A DNA stretch of 64,000 nucleotides from Candidatus Zymogenaceae bacterium (GTDB lineage: Bacteria; Desulfobacterota; Zymogenia; Zymogenales; Zymogenaceae), in contig JAFGFE010000018.1 of the NCBI GenBank assembly GCA_016931225.1, forward strand, positions 1-64,000. The letters run 5' to 3'. Positions 33,317 through 42,516 of this stretch are shown piece by piece. How positions within the stretch are numbered: position 1 is the stretch's first letter; each line of letters opens with the position of its first letter. The notes under the pieces were generated by a model. The model was given only the letters and a program-made list of their open reading frames with translations, ran no database searches and was not told the DNA's origin. The position numbers and the translations under genes are program-made.

Positions 33317-34156
33317 ATGCTGATAAGGATCTGGGGCGCCCGGGGTTCCACCCCCGTATCGGGCGCCGAATACGTGGAGTTCGGCGGCGACACGACATGT
33401 CTGGAGGTCGTCGCGAACAGCGGCGATACCATCATTCTCGATGCGGGCACCGGCATCCGGAGGCTGGGAGCCGAGGCGTATCAAAAGGGTAAGACCGATT
33501 TTCATATCCTCTTCACCCACGGCCACTGGGATCACTTGTTCGGACTTCCCTATTTCAAACCGCTTCATAATTCCTCCACGCGGTTGTGGCTCTACGGATA
33601 CCGGGGGAAGGAGGGCGCCGTCAGGGATCTTATTTCGTCGTTACTGTCGCCTCCCCATTTCCCGGTCGACTATGAGAACATCACGGCCCGGAGGGAATAC
33701 CGCAATGGAGACGGCTCCGAATATCGTATCGGCACGATTACCATCCGCTCCATACCGATCAGCCATCCAGGCGGCGGGCTCGGCTATCGGCTGACCGAAG
33801 GGGATACGACGATGGTGTTTCTCACCGATAATGAGCTGGGGTACGAACATCCGGGGCGCGCGACGTATGATGAATACCTGGAGTTCTGTCGGGACGCGGA
33901 CCTCTTGATACACGACGCGGAATTTACGCCGATGGAATACGGGCGTGTGCGGTCCTGGGGGCATTCATCATATGCGGATGCGGTGGACCTGGCCGCGGAC
34001 GCCGGCGTGAAGAGACTGTGCCTGTGGCATCACAACCATGAGCGGTCTGATGAAGGGCTGGCGCGTATCGAGCGGGAGAGTCGACAGATCGCACTGAAAA
34101 GGGAGAGCGGGCTTTTATGCTTCGCCGCACGGCAGGATATGGAGCTCTCCCTGTAA
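33317..34156 (+). CDS. MBL-fold metallo-hydrolase, tandem copy 2
   Basis: A 279-residue paralogue of the preceding gene, aligned from MLIRIWGARGSTPVSG to LCFAARQDMELSL without length change. Metal ligands are again complete (FTHGHWDHLFG, SIPISHP, HDAEF, LCLWHHN). The ATG at 33317 has GGGGAAG ahead; an in-frame upstream ATG would add 52 unrelated residues. The spacer of 237 bp between the copies suggests separate regulation. Divergence is spread across the chain, so the duplication is not recent. Confidence 0.85.
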   Translation: MLIRIWGARGSTPVSGAEYVEFGGDTTCLEVVANSGDTIILDAGTGIRRLGAEAYQKGKTDFHILFTHGHWDHLFGLPYFKPLHNSSTRLWLYGYRGKEGAVRDLISSLLSPPHFPVDYENITARREYRNGDGSEYRIGTITIRSIPISHPGGGLGYRLTEGDTTMVFLTDNELGYEHPGRATYDEYLEFCRDADLLIHDAEFTPMEYGRVRSWGHSSYADAVDLAADAGVKRLCLWHHNHERSDEGLARIERESRQIALKRESGLLCFAARQDMELSL

Positions 34157-34196
34157 TGTGCGCGAAACGGCCGCAGGTAATAATTTCCGGCGGGGG

Positions 34197-35213
34197 TTAT
34201 TTCGTCTTTTTCGGGAGGCCGGTTCGGGATGTATCGGGCGGCGCTGCTGTCCCGGCCGGATCGGCACCTTTTTCCCCCTCGAGGTAATTGGCATAGAAGC
34301 GCTGGGTCGGGTAGGCGAAATCGATATCGTCATGGTCGGCGAATGCCCTGAGAATATCCTCCCAGATATCCTGCTCGCTCGTCCGCCGGTCTCTCGGTGC
34401 GCACAGATACCGGATCGTGAGGAGCACTCCGCTTTCTTTGACGCTGGTATATACGGCGGGTGTCAGGTTTGTGTAGAAAATGAGGAATCTCCTGGCCGCC
34501 TGGCGGACCTTTCTCTCCGCCCGTTCCGTCAGATGCAGTGCGTTGGCGTCGACGATTTCCTTCAGTATCTCCTTTGCCTTCTGCCAGTCGCTCTCGAAGG
34601 TGAGCAGGACGGGTATCTCGTTCCAGATATATTCAAAGCCCTTTGAATAGTTGGCCTGCATCTCCGTAAATATCTTGCCGTTGGGTATATGAATGATACG
34701 CCCGGTGCTCTGGTCGGCGTCCACCCAGTTGCCGATTTCAAGAAGCGTGAACTGAAAGATGCGGATATCGATGACGTCTCCTTTGTGTTCTCCCATCTGG
34801 ATGCGATCGCCCACTTCCAGGGGGCGCCGCCACAGGATGAACGCCCATCCGGCCAGGTTGACCAGGGGGTCCTTAAGAGCGATGGCGAGGCCGGCGGAAA
34901 GGAGCCCCAGAAAGGTCACCACGGATTGGAACGCCTCAAACCAGGTGCGGCCGATAATGAGGATGCCCAAAAAGACACTGATATATGTTGAAATCTTACG
35001 CCACTGGTAGCGATCTTTGATATTTTTGACCCACTGGAAGGCGATTCTGAGAACGACGGTCCTGACAAACCAGATGAGAAGGATCACCATCAGGGTGACG
35101 AAAACTTTTTTAACGACATCGGGGTTGACGTCGGTAAATTCCTGAAGCCAGTGGGAAAAATCCACAAACCGGTCGACGGCGGTTTTGAAAAGAGACGAAG
35201 CTGTTTTTTTCAT
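34197..35213 (-). CDS. Small-conductance mechanosensitive channel (MscS family)
   Basis: A 338-residue inner-membrane channel. Transmembrane segments lie at about 37-60 and 78-98; the pore helix TM3 reads FLGLLSAGLAIALKDPLVNLAGW, with the Gly/Ala packing and Lys-Asp-Pro of MscS. The beta-domain follows with RRPLEVGDRIQMGEHKGDVIDI and IIHIPNGKIF. The C-terminal 30 residues are Gly/Pro/Lys-rich. It would release solutes on osmotic downshift. It faces away from ileS and has its own unit. Confidence 0.9.
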   Translation of the reverse strand: MKKTASSLFKTAVDRFVDFSHWLQEFTDVNPDVVKKVFVTLMVILLIWFVRTVVLRIAFQWVKNIKDRYQWRKISTYISVFLGILIIGRTWFEAFQSVVTFLGLLSAGLAIALKDPLVNLAGWAFILWRRPLEVGDRIQMGEHKGDVIDIRIFQFTLLEIGNWVDADQSTGRIIHIPNGKIFTEMQANYSKGFEYIWNEIPVLLTFESDWQKAKEILKEIVDANALHLTERAERKVRQAARRFLIFYTNLTPAVYTSVKESGVLLTIRYLCAPRDRRTSEQDIWEDILRAFADHDDIDFAYPTQRFYANYLEGEKGADPAGTAAPPDTSRTGLPKKTK

Positions 35214-35646
35214 AAATAGAGAAACCTCCGCCGGCGCCGGGTGACGCGAGACCCAATGATGGATCCGGGTATATATATCAAACGGGAGTGTGCGCTAAAA
35301 AAATAAAATTTTACCACGAAACCGATCACCCCGCAAGGGGGCGGATATGACCGCGGTCGACAGGGGGAGTTGTCCCCGTTGTCGGGGGACGCGCATCCCC
35401 CGCAGGCCTGTTTTCGGTATGGTGTCGGGGGCACTGTCTGAATTCCCCGTACGGCGGACGAAACATCCCCAGTTCCCCCTCTGGCACCCTCCCTCTTTAA
35501 AAAAAGGGAATCCATATATTTCCCTTTAACGGGAGGTGTCCAATCGTGCTTGTTTGCGGTGTTATACACGGCCGCCATCGAATCACCTCCCTGAAGGGGC
35601 GGAGACCGGCCGGGGTACGGGCGTGCAACCGTCGGGGAGTTTCTCC
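35214..35646. other. Intergenic region between MscS and ileS, stem-loops only
   Basis: No coding frame is supported. It has several GC-rich inverted repeats around 35330-35400 (for example GTCCCCGTTGTCGGGGGAC) and a hairpin near 35507-35530 (AAAGGGAA with TTTCCCTTT). Confidence 0.5.
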
Positions 35647-35674
35647 TTGACAAAAAATGAAATCGCGTGATAAT
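35647..35674 (+). promoter_or_regulatory. Promoter of the ileS-lspA-lgt operon
   Basis: TTGACA (35647-35652), a 16-bp spacer and GATAAT (35669-35674) lie about 107 bp before the ileS start. The short leader leaves no room for a T-box. Confidence 0.7.
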
Positions 35675-35780
35675 CTTTCTAAGTTTATCTGTATATATTG
35701 GTTTCCCGTCGGGACGAGTGGGCGGGTAAAAAAGGCAATAGATCGCCCGTTCCCGGCATACACAGCGATCGGAGCAGGAG

Positions 35781-38579
35781 ATGGACTACAAGGATACGCT
35801 CAACCTTCCGAAAACCGAATTCCCCATGAAGGCGAATTTGTCCAAGCGAGAGCCCCAGACCCTTTCCCGATGGGAGGAGATGCGGATATACGAGAGAATC
35901 ATGGACATCTCCAAGGGCCGGGAAAAGTGGATCCTTCACGACGGGCCCCCCTACGCCAATGGGCACATTCACCTGGGCACGGTCCTCAATAAGGTTCTCA
36001 AGGACCTGATCGTCAAATCCCGCTTCATGATGGGATACGACAGCTACTACGTTCCCGGGTGGGACTGCCACGGGCTTCCCATCGAGCACCAGGTGGACAA
36101 GGAGCTGGGCGAGAAAAAGCTCGAGCTTTCCAAGAGCGAAATTCGAAAACGCTGTCGGACGTTCGCGGAAAAATTCATCGATATCCAGAGAAACGAGTTC
36201 ATCCGGCTGGGAGTCTTCGGCGACTGGTTCGATCCCTACCTGACAATGACCTACGACTACGAGGCCACCATCATCCGGGAGTTCGCAAAGTTCGCCGAGT
36301 CCGGGTCGGTTTACCGGGGCAAAAAGCCGGTGTACTGGTGCGCCTCATGCGTGACGGCGCTGGCCGAGGCGGAGGTGGAATACCACGACCACGAATCCCC
36401 GTCGATCTACGTGAAGTTCCCGATGATCGACGACCTGTCGGACCTCTTTCCGGAACTTTCGGGCAAAAACGTCTCCGTGATCATCTGGACCACCACACCC
36501 TGGACGATCCCGGCGAACCTCGCCATTGCAGTGCATCCGGAGTTTGAATACATCGCCGCCGAGGTGAAGCCCGGCGAGGTGCTGATCCTGGCGCAGGATC
36601 TGGCGGACCTCGTGTTACCGTCCTTCGGTATGGGCGAGTATACGACCCTCGCGACATTCAAGGGCAAAGAACTGGAGTACAAGAAGGCGAAGCACCCGCT
36701 CTATGATCGGGAGTCGGTCATCATCCTGGCAGACTACGTGACCCTCGATGCGGGTACGGGCTGCGTCCACACCGCTCCCGGCCACGGCCAGGAGGACTAC
36801 GAATCGGGCCTCAAGTACGGTCTTGCCATCTACGCGCCGGTGGACGATTACGGCAATTTCACCGACGATGTGGAGCTCTTCGCGGGCCGGAACGTCTTCG
36901 ATGCGAACGAGAGCGTCAACGAAAAACTCGAAGAGACGGGCACCCTTCTCCGCACGGAGATATACGGCCATCAATACCCGCACTGCTGGCGGTGCAAACA
37001 GCCCATCGTCTTTCGATCCACCCCCCAGTGGTTTATCTCCATGGATGAAAAAAGCTTGAGGGAAAAGGCTTTATCGGAGATCGAGCGGGTCACCTGGATA
37101 CCGAAGTGGGGGAAAGACCGCATCTTTGGGATGATAGAGAACCGTCCGGACTGGTGCATCTCCCGTCAGCGATCCTGGGGCGTGCCCATCACGGTCGTCT
37201 ACTGCGATTCGTGCAACGCCGATATCATCAATCCCGAGAGCCTCGAAAAGGTCGCCGCCGCCATGGAAAAAGATGGGGCGGACGTCTGGTTCGACCGGGA
37301 CGTCAAGGAATTTTTACCCGAAGGATTCTCTTGTCCGAACTGTCAGGGAACGAGCTTCACCAAGTGTGAGGACATTTTGGATGTCTGGTTCGACTCCGGC
37401 TCCAGCTACGCCGCCGTGTGCGAAAAGCGGCCCGGGCTGAAGCCGGTGCCGGATATGTATCTCGAGGGGAGCGACCAGCATCGGGGCTGGTTCCATTCAT
37501 CGCTTCTCATCTCCGTCGGCAACCGGGGCCGCGCCCCTTACCGGGAGGTGCTGACCCACGGATTCCTGGTCGACGGCGAGGGCCGAAAGATGAGCAAGTC
37601 CCTGGGGAACTTCATCGCCCCGAACGAGGTCATCGAAAAATACGGCGCGGAAATTCTCAGACTCTGGGTGAGCGCCGTGGACTATCGGGAGGATATCCGA
37701 GTCTCCCAGGAAATCCTTCAGCGAACCAGCGAGGCGTACCGCCGCATCAGGAACACCTCCCGGTTTATCCTGGGCAACCTTTTCGATTTCGACCCGAAAA
37801 CCGATTTCTCCCCGATGAGTGATCTCACCGATCTCGATCGCTATACCCTTTCGGCCTTTACAAAGATGGTTTCCCGGGTGCTGAAGGCGTATAACGACTA
37901 CGAATTTCACGTGATCTATCACGCCATACACAACTTCTGCGCCGTGGACCTGAGCGCCCAGTACCTTGACATCATCAAGGACAGGCTCTATACCACGGGT
38001 GCGTCGTCCAAAGAGCGGCGGGCCGCCCAGACGACCATGTACATAATCCTCAAGGATATGGTCAAGCTCATGGCGCCCATCCTCTCGTTCACCGCCGAGG
38101 AAATCTGGCAGGAGATGCCGGGAGACGATAAAGAAGAGAGCGTGCATTTTGTCGGTTTCCCGGAGGCCGACGAGGCGTTCCGTGATACTGACCTGGAGGA
38201 AACCTGGGAGGTTATCTACGAAACGAGGAGTGCCGTGACTAAGGTCCTCGAAGAGGCGCGTCGGGAGAAGGTCATCGGCCATTCCCTGGACGCCCGGGTG
38301 ACGCTTTCCGCCGCCGGCAGGAGAAAGGATATCCTCGCCAGTTATGAGTCGATATTGGCGGATATATTCATCGTCTCGGACGTCGTGCTGGCCGATGACG
38401 CCCCGAAAAACGCCACAGAAAACGAGGATATCCCGAACCTGTTTGTCGCGGTGGAAAAGGCCCCCGGGGAGAAATGTCCCCGCTGCTGGCACTATACCGA
38501 GGACATCGGAAGTGATGCCGCGTATCCCGATATCTGTGGGCGATGCGTCGGTAACCTGAAGGGAGGGAAAGACGCATAA
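35781..38579 (+). CDS. ileS: Isoleucyl-tRNA synthetase
   Basis: A 932-residue class I aminoacyl-tRNA synthetase. The ATP-site motifs are PPYANGHIHLG (HIGH type, about 58) and KMSKSLGN (about 602). The editing (CP1) domain includes WTTTPWTIPANLAIAVHPE and the conserved Asp in HTAPGHGQEDY. The C-terminal zinc finger has CPRCWHY and CGRCVGNL. The length is standard for bacterial IleRS. GGAGCAGGAG precedes the ATG. The TAA overlaps the lspA ATG by one base. Confidence 0.97.
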   Translation: MDYKDTLNLPKTEFPMKANLSKREPQTLSRWEEMRIYERIMDISKGREKWILHDGPPYANGHIHLGTVLNKVLKDLIVKSRFMMGYDSYYVPGWDCHGLPIEHQVDKELGEKKLELSKSEIRKRCRTFAEKFIDIQRNEFIRLGVFGDWFDPYLTMTYDYEATIIREFAKFAESGSVYRGKKPVYWCASCVTALAEAEVEYHDHESPSIYVKFPMIDDLSDLFPELSGKNVSVIIWTTTPWTIPANLAIAVHPEFEYIAAEVKPGEVLILAQDLADLVLPSFGMGEYTTLATFKGKELEYKKAKHPLYDRESVIILADYVTLDAGTGCVHTAPGHGQEDYESGLKYGLAIYAPVDDYGNFTDDVELFAGRNVFDANESVNEKLEETGTLLRTEIYGHQYPHCWRCKQPIVFRSTPQWFISMDEKSLREKALSEIERVTWIPKWGKDRIFGMIENRPDWCISRQRSWGVPITVVYCDSCNADIINPESLEKVAAAMEKDGADVWFDRDVKEFLPEGFSCPNCQGTSFTKCEDILDVWFDSGSSYAAVCEKRPGLKPVPDMYLEGSDQHRGWFHSSLLISVGNRGRAPYREVLTHGFLVDGEGRKMSKSLGNFIAPNEVIEKYGAEILRLWVSAVDYREDIRVSQEILQRTSEAYRRIRNTSRFILGNLFDFDPKTDFSPMSDLTDLDRYTLSAFTKMVSRVLKAYNDYEFHVIYHAIHNFCAVDLSAQYLDIIKDRLYTTGASSKERRAAQTTMYIILKDMVKLMAPILSFTAEEIWQEMPGDDKEESVHFVGFPEADEAFRDTDLEETWEVIYETRSAVTKVLEEARREKVIGHSLDARVTLSAAGRRKDILASYESILADIFIVSDVVLADDAPKNATENEDIPNLFVAVEKAPGEKCPRCWHYTEDIGSDAAYPDICGRCVGNLKGGKDA

Positions 38580-39124
38580 TGACCAAAACGGACGCGCACA
38601 AAATTCCGGAGAAGAATGAAAACCGGCGAAAGATTATCATGTTTTCCATCATCGCGGTTTTCGTGATTGTCTTTGATCAGATTACCAAGCACCTCATCGA
38701 CACCACCATGCGCCTGGGCGAGCGTATCGAGATCATTCCGAATTTTCTCGATATCCGCTACATCAGCAATACCGGCGCGGCATTCGGCATCATGGCGAAG
38801 CTGCCGGACGGCGCCCGGCTCCCGTTTCTGATAGGGGTCTCGATTCTGGCGATGCTGCTTGTGTTCTATCTCTTCGTGAAAGCCGAGGGGAACAGAGTCG
38901 CCTACCAGGTTTCCCTGGCGCTGGTATTTTCCGGGGCCGTGGGCAACCTCATCGATCGGGTCTGGTTGGGATTCGTTCGCGATTTCGTCGACGCCCATAT
39001 ATACGATCTGCACTGGCCGGTATTCAACGTGGCGGATTCGGCCATCACCGTCGGAATCGTCATTCTGGCATATGAACTCCTGATACGGGAGCCCCGCCTC
39101 GAACGGGAGGCCGAACGCGGCTGA
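38579..39124 (+). CDS. lspA: Lipoprotein signal peptidase (signal peptidase II)
   Basis: A 181-residue inner-membrane aspartic protease with four transmembrane segments. Catalytic motifs are ISNTGAAFG, GNLIDRVWLGFVRDFVD and FNVADSAI, giving the two active-site Asp residues. It removes the signal peptide of diacylglyceryl-modified prolipoproteins, the step after Lgt. It is translationally coupled to ileS and to lgt by one-base overlaps. Confidence 0.96.
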   Translation: MTKTDAHKIPEKNENRRKIIMFSIIAVFVIVFDQITKHLIDTTMRLGERIEIIPNFLDIRYISNTGAAFGIMAKLPDGARLPFLIGVSILAMLLVFYLFVKAEGNRVAYQVSLALVFSGAVGNLIDRVWLGFVRDFVDAHIYDLHWPVFNVADSAITVGIVILAYELLIREPRLEREAERG

Positions 39125-39924
39125 TGCATCCGGTTCTTTTTTCCATAGACGGACTGACGATCTACACCTACGGATTGTGCATGTCCGTTGCGTTTCTGGT
39201 CTCCTTCGGCTGGGGATTGCTGGAGGTGAAGCGACGGGGGCTTTCGGTGGAAACCGGCATCGACCTGACCTTCTGGGCGCTGATTTCCGGCCTGTTTTTC
39301 TCCCGGCTCGCCTATGTGCTGGTCAACCTCTCCTTCTTCATCGCCAATCCCCTGAGGACCGTCATGATATGGGAGGGGGGGCTTGTATGGTACGGGGCCT
39401 TTTTCGGCGCGATTGCCGCGGGGGCGATCTTCTTTCGGGCGCACAAACTCAACGGATGGCTGTGGGCGGATATCGCCGCCCCGTTTTTCGCCCTGGGCCA
39501 GGGCATCGGCCGTATCGGCTGTTTCATGGCGGGGTGCTGCTACGGCCGTCCCACCGATTTATGCTGGGGAGTCGTGTTCACCAAATCAGAAATTGCGCCG
39601 CTGGGGGTGCCGCTTCACCCCGCCCAGCTCTACGCCGTCGTCGCCAATCTGCTCCTGTTTCTGTTTCTCTTTCAGCGGCGGAGAAGATCGAATTTCGACG
39701 GGGAGCAGATACTCGCATACGTGATTCTGTACGCTGTCTTGCGGAGCATCCTGGAGGTTTTTCGGGGTGATCCGAGGGGGTTTTGGTTGGGAGGTACGGT
39801 CTCCACATCCCAGATGATCGCCGTCGTGGCCGTAATGGGTGCGGCCGGGCTCTATTATTACCTGAAGAGCCGGGGGAAAACGTCCCGGACGGAAAGAGAA
39901 GCCGGGACCGAATCGGGCTCGTAA
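39124..39924 (+). CDS. lgt: Prolipoprotein diacylglyceryl transferase
   Basis: A 266-residue membrane enzyme with about seven transmembrane segments. The Lgt signature is FALGQGIGRIGCFMAGCCYGRPT, preceded by GGLVWYGAFFGA and followed by HPAQLYAVVANL. It transfers diacylglycerol from phosphatidylglycerol to the lipobox Cys. The ATG overlaps the lspA stop. The C-terminal 20 residues are polar and Glu/Arg-rich. Confidence 0.96.
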   Translation: MHPVLFSIDGLTIYTYGLCMSVAFLVSFGWGLLEVKRRGLSVETGIDLTFWALISGLFFSRLAYVLVNLSFFIANPLRTVMIWEGGLVWYGAFFGAIAAGAIFFRAHKLNGWLWADIAAPFFALGQGIGRIGCFMAGCCYGRPTDLCWGVVFTKSEIAPLGVPLHPAQLYAVVANLLLFLFLFQRRRRSNFDGEQILAYVILYAVLRSILEVFRGDPRGFWLGGTVSTSQMIAVVAVMGAAGLYYYLKSRGKTSRTEREAGTESGS

Positions 39925-39965
39925 CGCCGAGTTGCACAGCGGACCGGAGGAAGGAAATAACACAC

Positions 39966-40487
39966 ATGGATGAGAAAAAAAGAAAGCTGTCCGATCGATT
40001 ATTTCCCGATTATCGCCTCTATGACGAGGTGCCCTTCGGTTTTTGGTATGTCGGTTTTTTCGGTATTGTGCTGGCGTTTTTCAACCTGGCCATCAATTTT
40101 TTCTCCCACCTGTCTTTGCTGCTCGGATTTCTGACCGATACGCTCTTTGACGTCCCGAAAGATCCCGGGGCCTTTGACCTGTTTCTCTCCGGCCTGTTCG
40201 CCCTCTACTACCTCTTTTCCGGCGTTCTTTTCCTCCGTTTCAGCGTTCAGTACTGGAATTTCAAACACAGGGCGGCCATACGGTTCCGACGGCTCCTCAT
40301 GATCGATATGGGAGTATTCGTCGTCTATAACCTCCTCTATTTCGCCGGGCTCTACCTCTACAAGAACCACTACCTTGTCCCCAAGCTGCCCATCTATATC
40401 GTCCTCTCGGTGGTGGCCCTCTACTACCTGTTTCAGAACGTGGGAAAGACGGCCGAGAAGGCGGTCGTTCGAATCGACGGGAAATAA
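39966..40487 (+). CDS. Uncharacterised membrane protein
   Basis: A 173-residue protein that I do not recognise. It has four hydrophobic segments (about 24-48, 66-90, 108-130 and 138-158), a basic start MDEKKRKLSDRLFPDYRLYDE and a cytoplasmic-like tail GKTAEKAVVRIDGK. The ATG at 39966 follows GGAGGAAGGAAA. It trails lgt by 41 bp and ends the operon before a long hairpin. Confidence 0.7.
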   Translation: MDEKKRKLSDRLFPDYRLYDEVPFGFWYVGFFGIVLAFFNLAINFFSHLSLLLGFLTDTLFDVPKDPGAFDLFLSGLFALYYLFSGVLFLRFSVQYWNFKHRAAIRFRRLLMIDMGVFVVYNLLYFAGLYLYKNHYLVPKLPIYIVLSVVALYYLFQNVGKTAEKAVVRIDGK

Positions 40488-40539
40488 CGGGCGGCGAAAT
40501 ACCCGGAGGCATATTTTCAGTAAACAGTGTGATCACGAA

Positions 40540-40576
40540 GAACGCCCTGATATCAACATGTGATGTCGGGGCGTTC
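40540..40576 (+). terminator. Long hairpin ending the ileS operon
   Basis: GAACGCCCTGATATCA pairs with TGATGTCGGGGCGTTC around ACATG with only G-U wobbles. It is followed by CGTGTTATAT, a weak T-tract, 52 bases after the last stop codon. Confidence 0.6.
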
Positions 40577-40656
40577 GTGTTATATCCGAGTCTGTCGACG
40601 TATGGGTGAAATGGCACCCGAAAGATCCGGACGCCGGCGGGGAGGTTCTTTCGAAT

Positions 40657-40690
40657 TTAAAAAAAGGCCGACGCGAAAAACGCGTCGGTC
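40657..40690 (-). terminator. Rho-independent terminator of the ferredoxin-like gene
   Basis: On the minus strand GACCGACGCG, loop T5 and CGCGTCGGCC are followed by seven T. It lies 46 bases after the stop of the minus-strand Fe-S gene and faces the ileS operon. Confidence 0.88.
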
Positions 40691-40735
40691 GTTTGGAAAC
40701 AAAAACATCTTTTGTGAGTGTTCGCCGAATTCCCG

Positions 40736-41731
40736 TCAGGCGGGGATGGTATCCACATCCCGTGTTTCTATCAGGATAATCGCCTCAACCGGACATGCGG
40801 GAACACACACGCCGCACCCCATGCACCTGTCCGGATCCACGAGGGCCGTGTCGTCTTCCTCCATGGAAATGGCGCCGAAAAAACACCGCTCGATACACGA
40901 TTCACATCCGGTACACTCGATTTCGTTCACCTGGGCGGTGAACCTGCTGGGAGCCAGGATATTGACTCCCTCCTTGATGAAGACCGGCATGGTCTGACAG
41001 CAATCCCGACAGCAGTTGCAGATAAAATTCTGTTTGGACGCGCTGTTCATGATGACGTGCACCAGTCCCTCCTCGTCGCATTTTTCGATGATTTCTCTGG
41101 CCTCGTCCCGGGTCAGTTCCCTCCCGGTTCCCCGCTCGATGGCGTAATCGGCGGATCTATCCACCTGGACGCACACCTCCAGGGGGGCGCCGCACTTGCC
41201 GTCTATGGTTCGACACGTGCAGTTCGTCACCGCGAACCTCCGGGCGTTGTCGAGAATCTTCATCACGTCATCGATGGTCTGGACCTGGGAATCCGCCTCA
41301 ATGGACTGCCCCACCGGCACAACTCTGGTGAAGGGGTCCTTGACCACCTTTTCAATCACCTTGGCGTATGAAGACCATTCGGTGTCCATATATTTCTTCC
41401 AGAGGTTATGGTACTCCTTCGGAGCCTCCGGCCACAGTATCGTCGCGTCGTGAAACTGGACGATATCCCTACACATGCGGTATTTCGTTATGTCGTCCTT
41501 GGTGGACTTGAACATCAATCCCTTATGAAAGAGTTCATCGAGCATCTCCTGAGTGGTTTTTTTATCCTTTCCCGTTTTTTCGCTCAATTCGTCGACGGTT
41601 CCCGGAGTCGCCAGCATCAACCGGGCCTCGTCGTCGCTGGCGATAAATGCGAACAGCTCCGGTATAATTTTTGAGCCGGATGTCATGATCCTATCGGAGA
41701 GCTGCTCGTACAGGCTCTTCTCTTCGGTCAT
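40736..41731 (-). CDS. Winged-helix and 4Fe-4S ferredoxin-domain protein
   Basis: A 331-residue cytoplasmic protein. Residues about 25-90 look like a winged helix (LMLATPGTVDELSEKTGK, TTQEMLDELFHKGLM). A middle Cys-rich region has NCTCRTIDGKC and ICNCCRDCCQTM, and residues 270-325 hold two classical [4Fe-4S] motifs (CTGCESCIERCF and CMGCGVCVPACP). Proteins with this layout are common in anaerobes, and their function is not established. It could be a redox-sensing regulator or an electron carrier. It diverges from the glycan regulator gene. Confidence 0.75.
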   Translation of the reverse strand: MTEEKSLYEQLSDRIMTSGSKIIPELFAFIASDDEARLMLATPGTVDELSEKTGKDKKTTQEMLDELFHKGLMFKSTKDDITKYRMCRDIVQFHDATILWPEAPKEYHNLWKKYMDTEWSSYAKVIEKVVKDPFTRVVPVGQSIEADSQVQTIDDVMKILDNARRFAVTNCTCRTIDGKCGAPLEVCVQVDRSADYAIERGTGRELTRDEAREIIEKCDEEGLVHVIMNSASKQNFICNCCRDCCQTMPVFIKEGVNILAPSRFTAQVNEIECTGCESCIERCFFGAISMEEDDTALVDPDRCMGCGVCVPACPVEAIILIETRDVDTIPA

Positions 41732-41871
41732 TTTGCGCGTCCTCCTTGTGGCTTTGTGTGCAGGGTGTCGATATTCTTCTTACTGAGAGACATTAACCCA
41801 CGCAGATGGTAACATCGGCGTGACGGCTTGTCAAGTGGCGCATCGGGGCCGTGTCCCCGGTCCGTTTTTTC

Positions 41872-41900
41872 TTGACAGGTCCTCTCTAAAACAATAAAAT
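41872..41900 (+). promoter_or_regulatory. Promoter of the glycan regulator gene
   Basis: TTGACA (41872-41877), 17 bp and TAAAAT (41895-41900). The same three elements, with the same bases after them, recur at 54742-54770. Confidence 0.72.
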
Positions 41901-41912
41901 TCAATAATTGAA
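41900..41912. promoter_or_regulatory. Palindromic operator TTCAATAATTGAA, copy 1
   Basis: A perfect 6+1+6 palindrome begins at the last base of the -10 element and covers the start site, 26 bp before the regulator's ATG. The flanks AAAA and CATC are also shared with copy 2 at 54770-54782. The position implies self-repression by the regulator encoded next. Confidence 0.65.
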
Positions 41913-41937
41913 CATCGTATTATTGTTATATAATGTT

Positions 41938-42516
41938 ATGGACAAAGAAGATCTGCGAATCCTCCGCATTATGGAGGAGGTGGAGAATAAAGATAATATA
42001 ACCCAGCGGGAATTGGCGGGGAAGCTGGGGATCTCCATCGGCATGACAAATATTTTCATAAAGCGCATCATCAAAAAGGGCTACATGAAGATCACCACCA
42101 TTCCGCCCAGGCGTCTCGCATACATTATCACCCCCAAGGGATTCATGGAAAAATCGAGGCTGACCATGGAATACCTCAAGTATTCCCTGGATTTCTATCG
42201 GTCGATCAAAACCCAGATCGAAGAACGCCTTGTCGAGATAGAGAGCGCCGGATCTGAGACGCTTGTGTTCTACGGCACCGGCGACATCTGTGAGCTGGCG
42301 TGTCTCTTTCTGGGCGAAACGGGGATGACCCTGACGGCAATCGCCGACGACACCGGCACCGGTTCGGTGTTCCACATGTCGATCATCCCGCCGGAGAAAC
42401 TGCCGTCGGTGCACTGGGATGCTCTCTTGATTACCTCTCTCGAAGATGTGGATGTGAAACGACAAAGGCTTTCGGAATTGGGCATAGAGCACGAAAAAAT
42501 ATATACGCTTCAGTAA
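41938..42516 (+). CDS. MarR-EPS-type winged-helix regulator with C-terminal nucleotide-binding-like domain
   Basis: A 192-residue protein. Residues 1-75 are a winged helix like that of EPS-associated MarR regulators: NITQRELAGKLGISIGMTNI, FIKRIIKKGYMKI and AYIITPKGFMEKSRL. Residues 77-102 form a helix (LKYSLDFYRSIKTQIEERL). Residues about 108-190 resemble the Rossmann-like domain found at the start of CapD-type and sugar acetyltransferase proteins (ETLVFYGTGDICELA, AIADDTGTGSVF, WDALLITS), a likely sensor of a nucleotide sugar or CoA. The ATG lies very near the promoter, with no ribosome site visible. It heads the surface-glycan locus and probably controls it. Confidence 0.78.
   Translation: MDKEDLRILRIMEEVENKDNITQRELAGKLGISIGMTNIFIKRIIKKGYMKITTIPPRRLAYIITPKGFMEKSRLTMEYLKYSLDFYRSIKTQIEERLVEIESAGSETLVFYGTGDICELACLFLGETGMTLTAIADDTGTGSVFHMSIIPPEKLPSVHWDALLITSLEDVDVKRQRLSELGIEHEKIYTLQ

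Noticed and set aside
35675-35780. Possible T-box riboswitch before ileS
   Set aside because: The leader is only about 100 nt and shows no T-box sequence or terminator/antiterminator pair.
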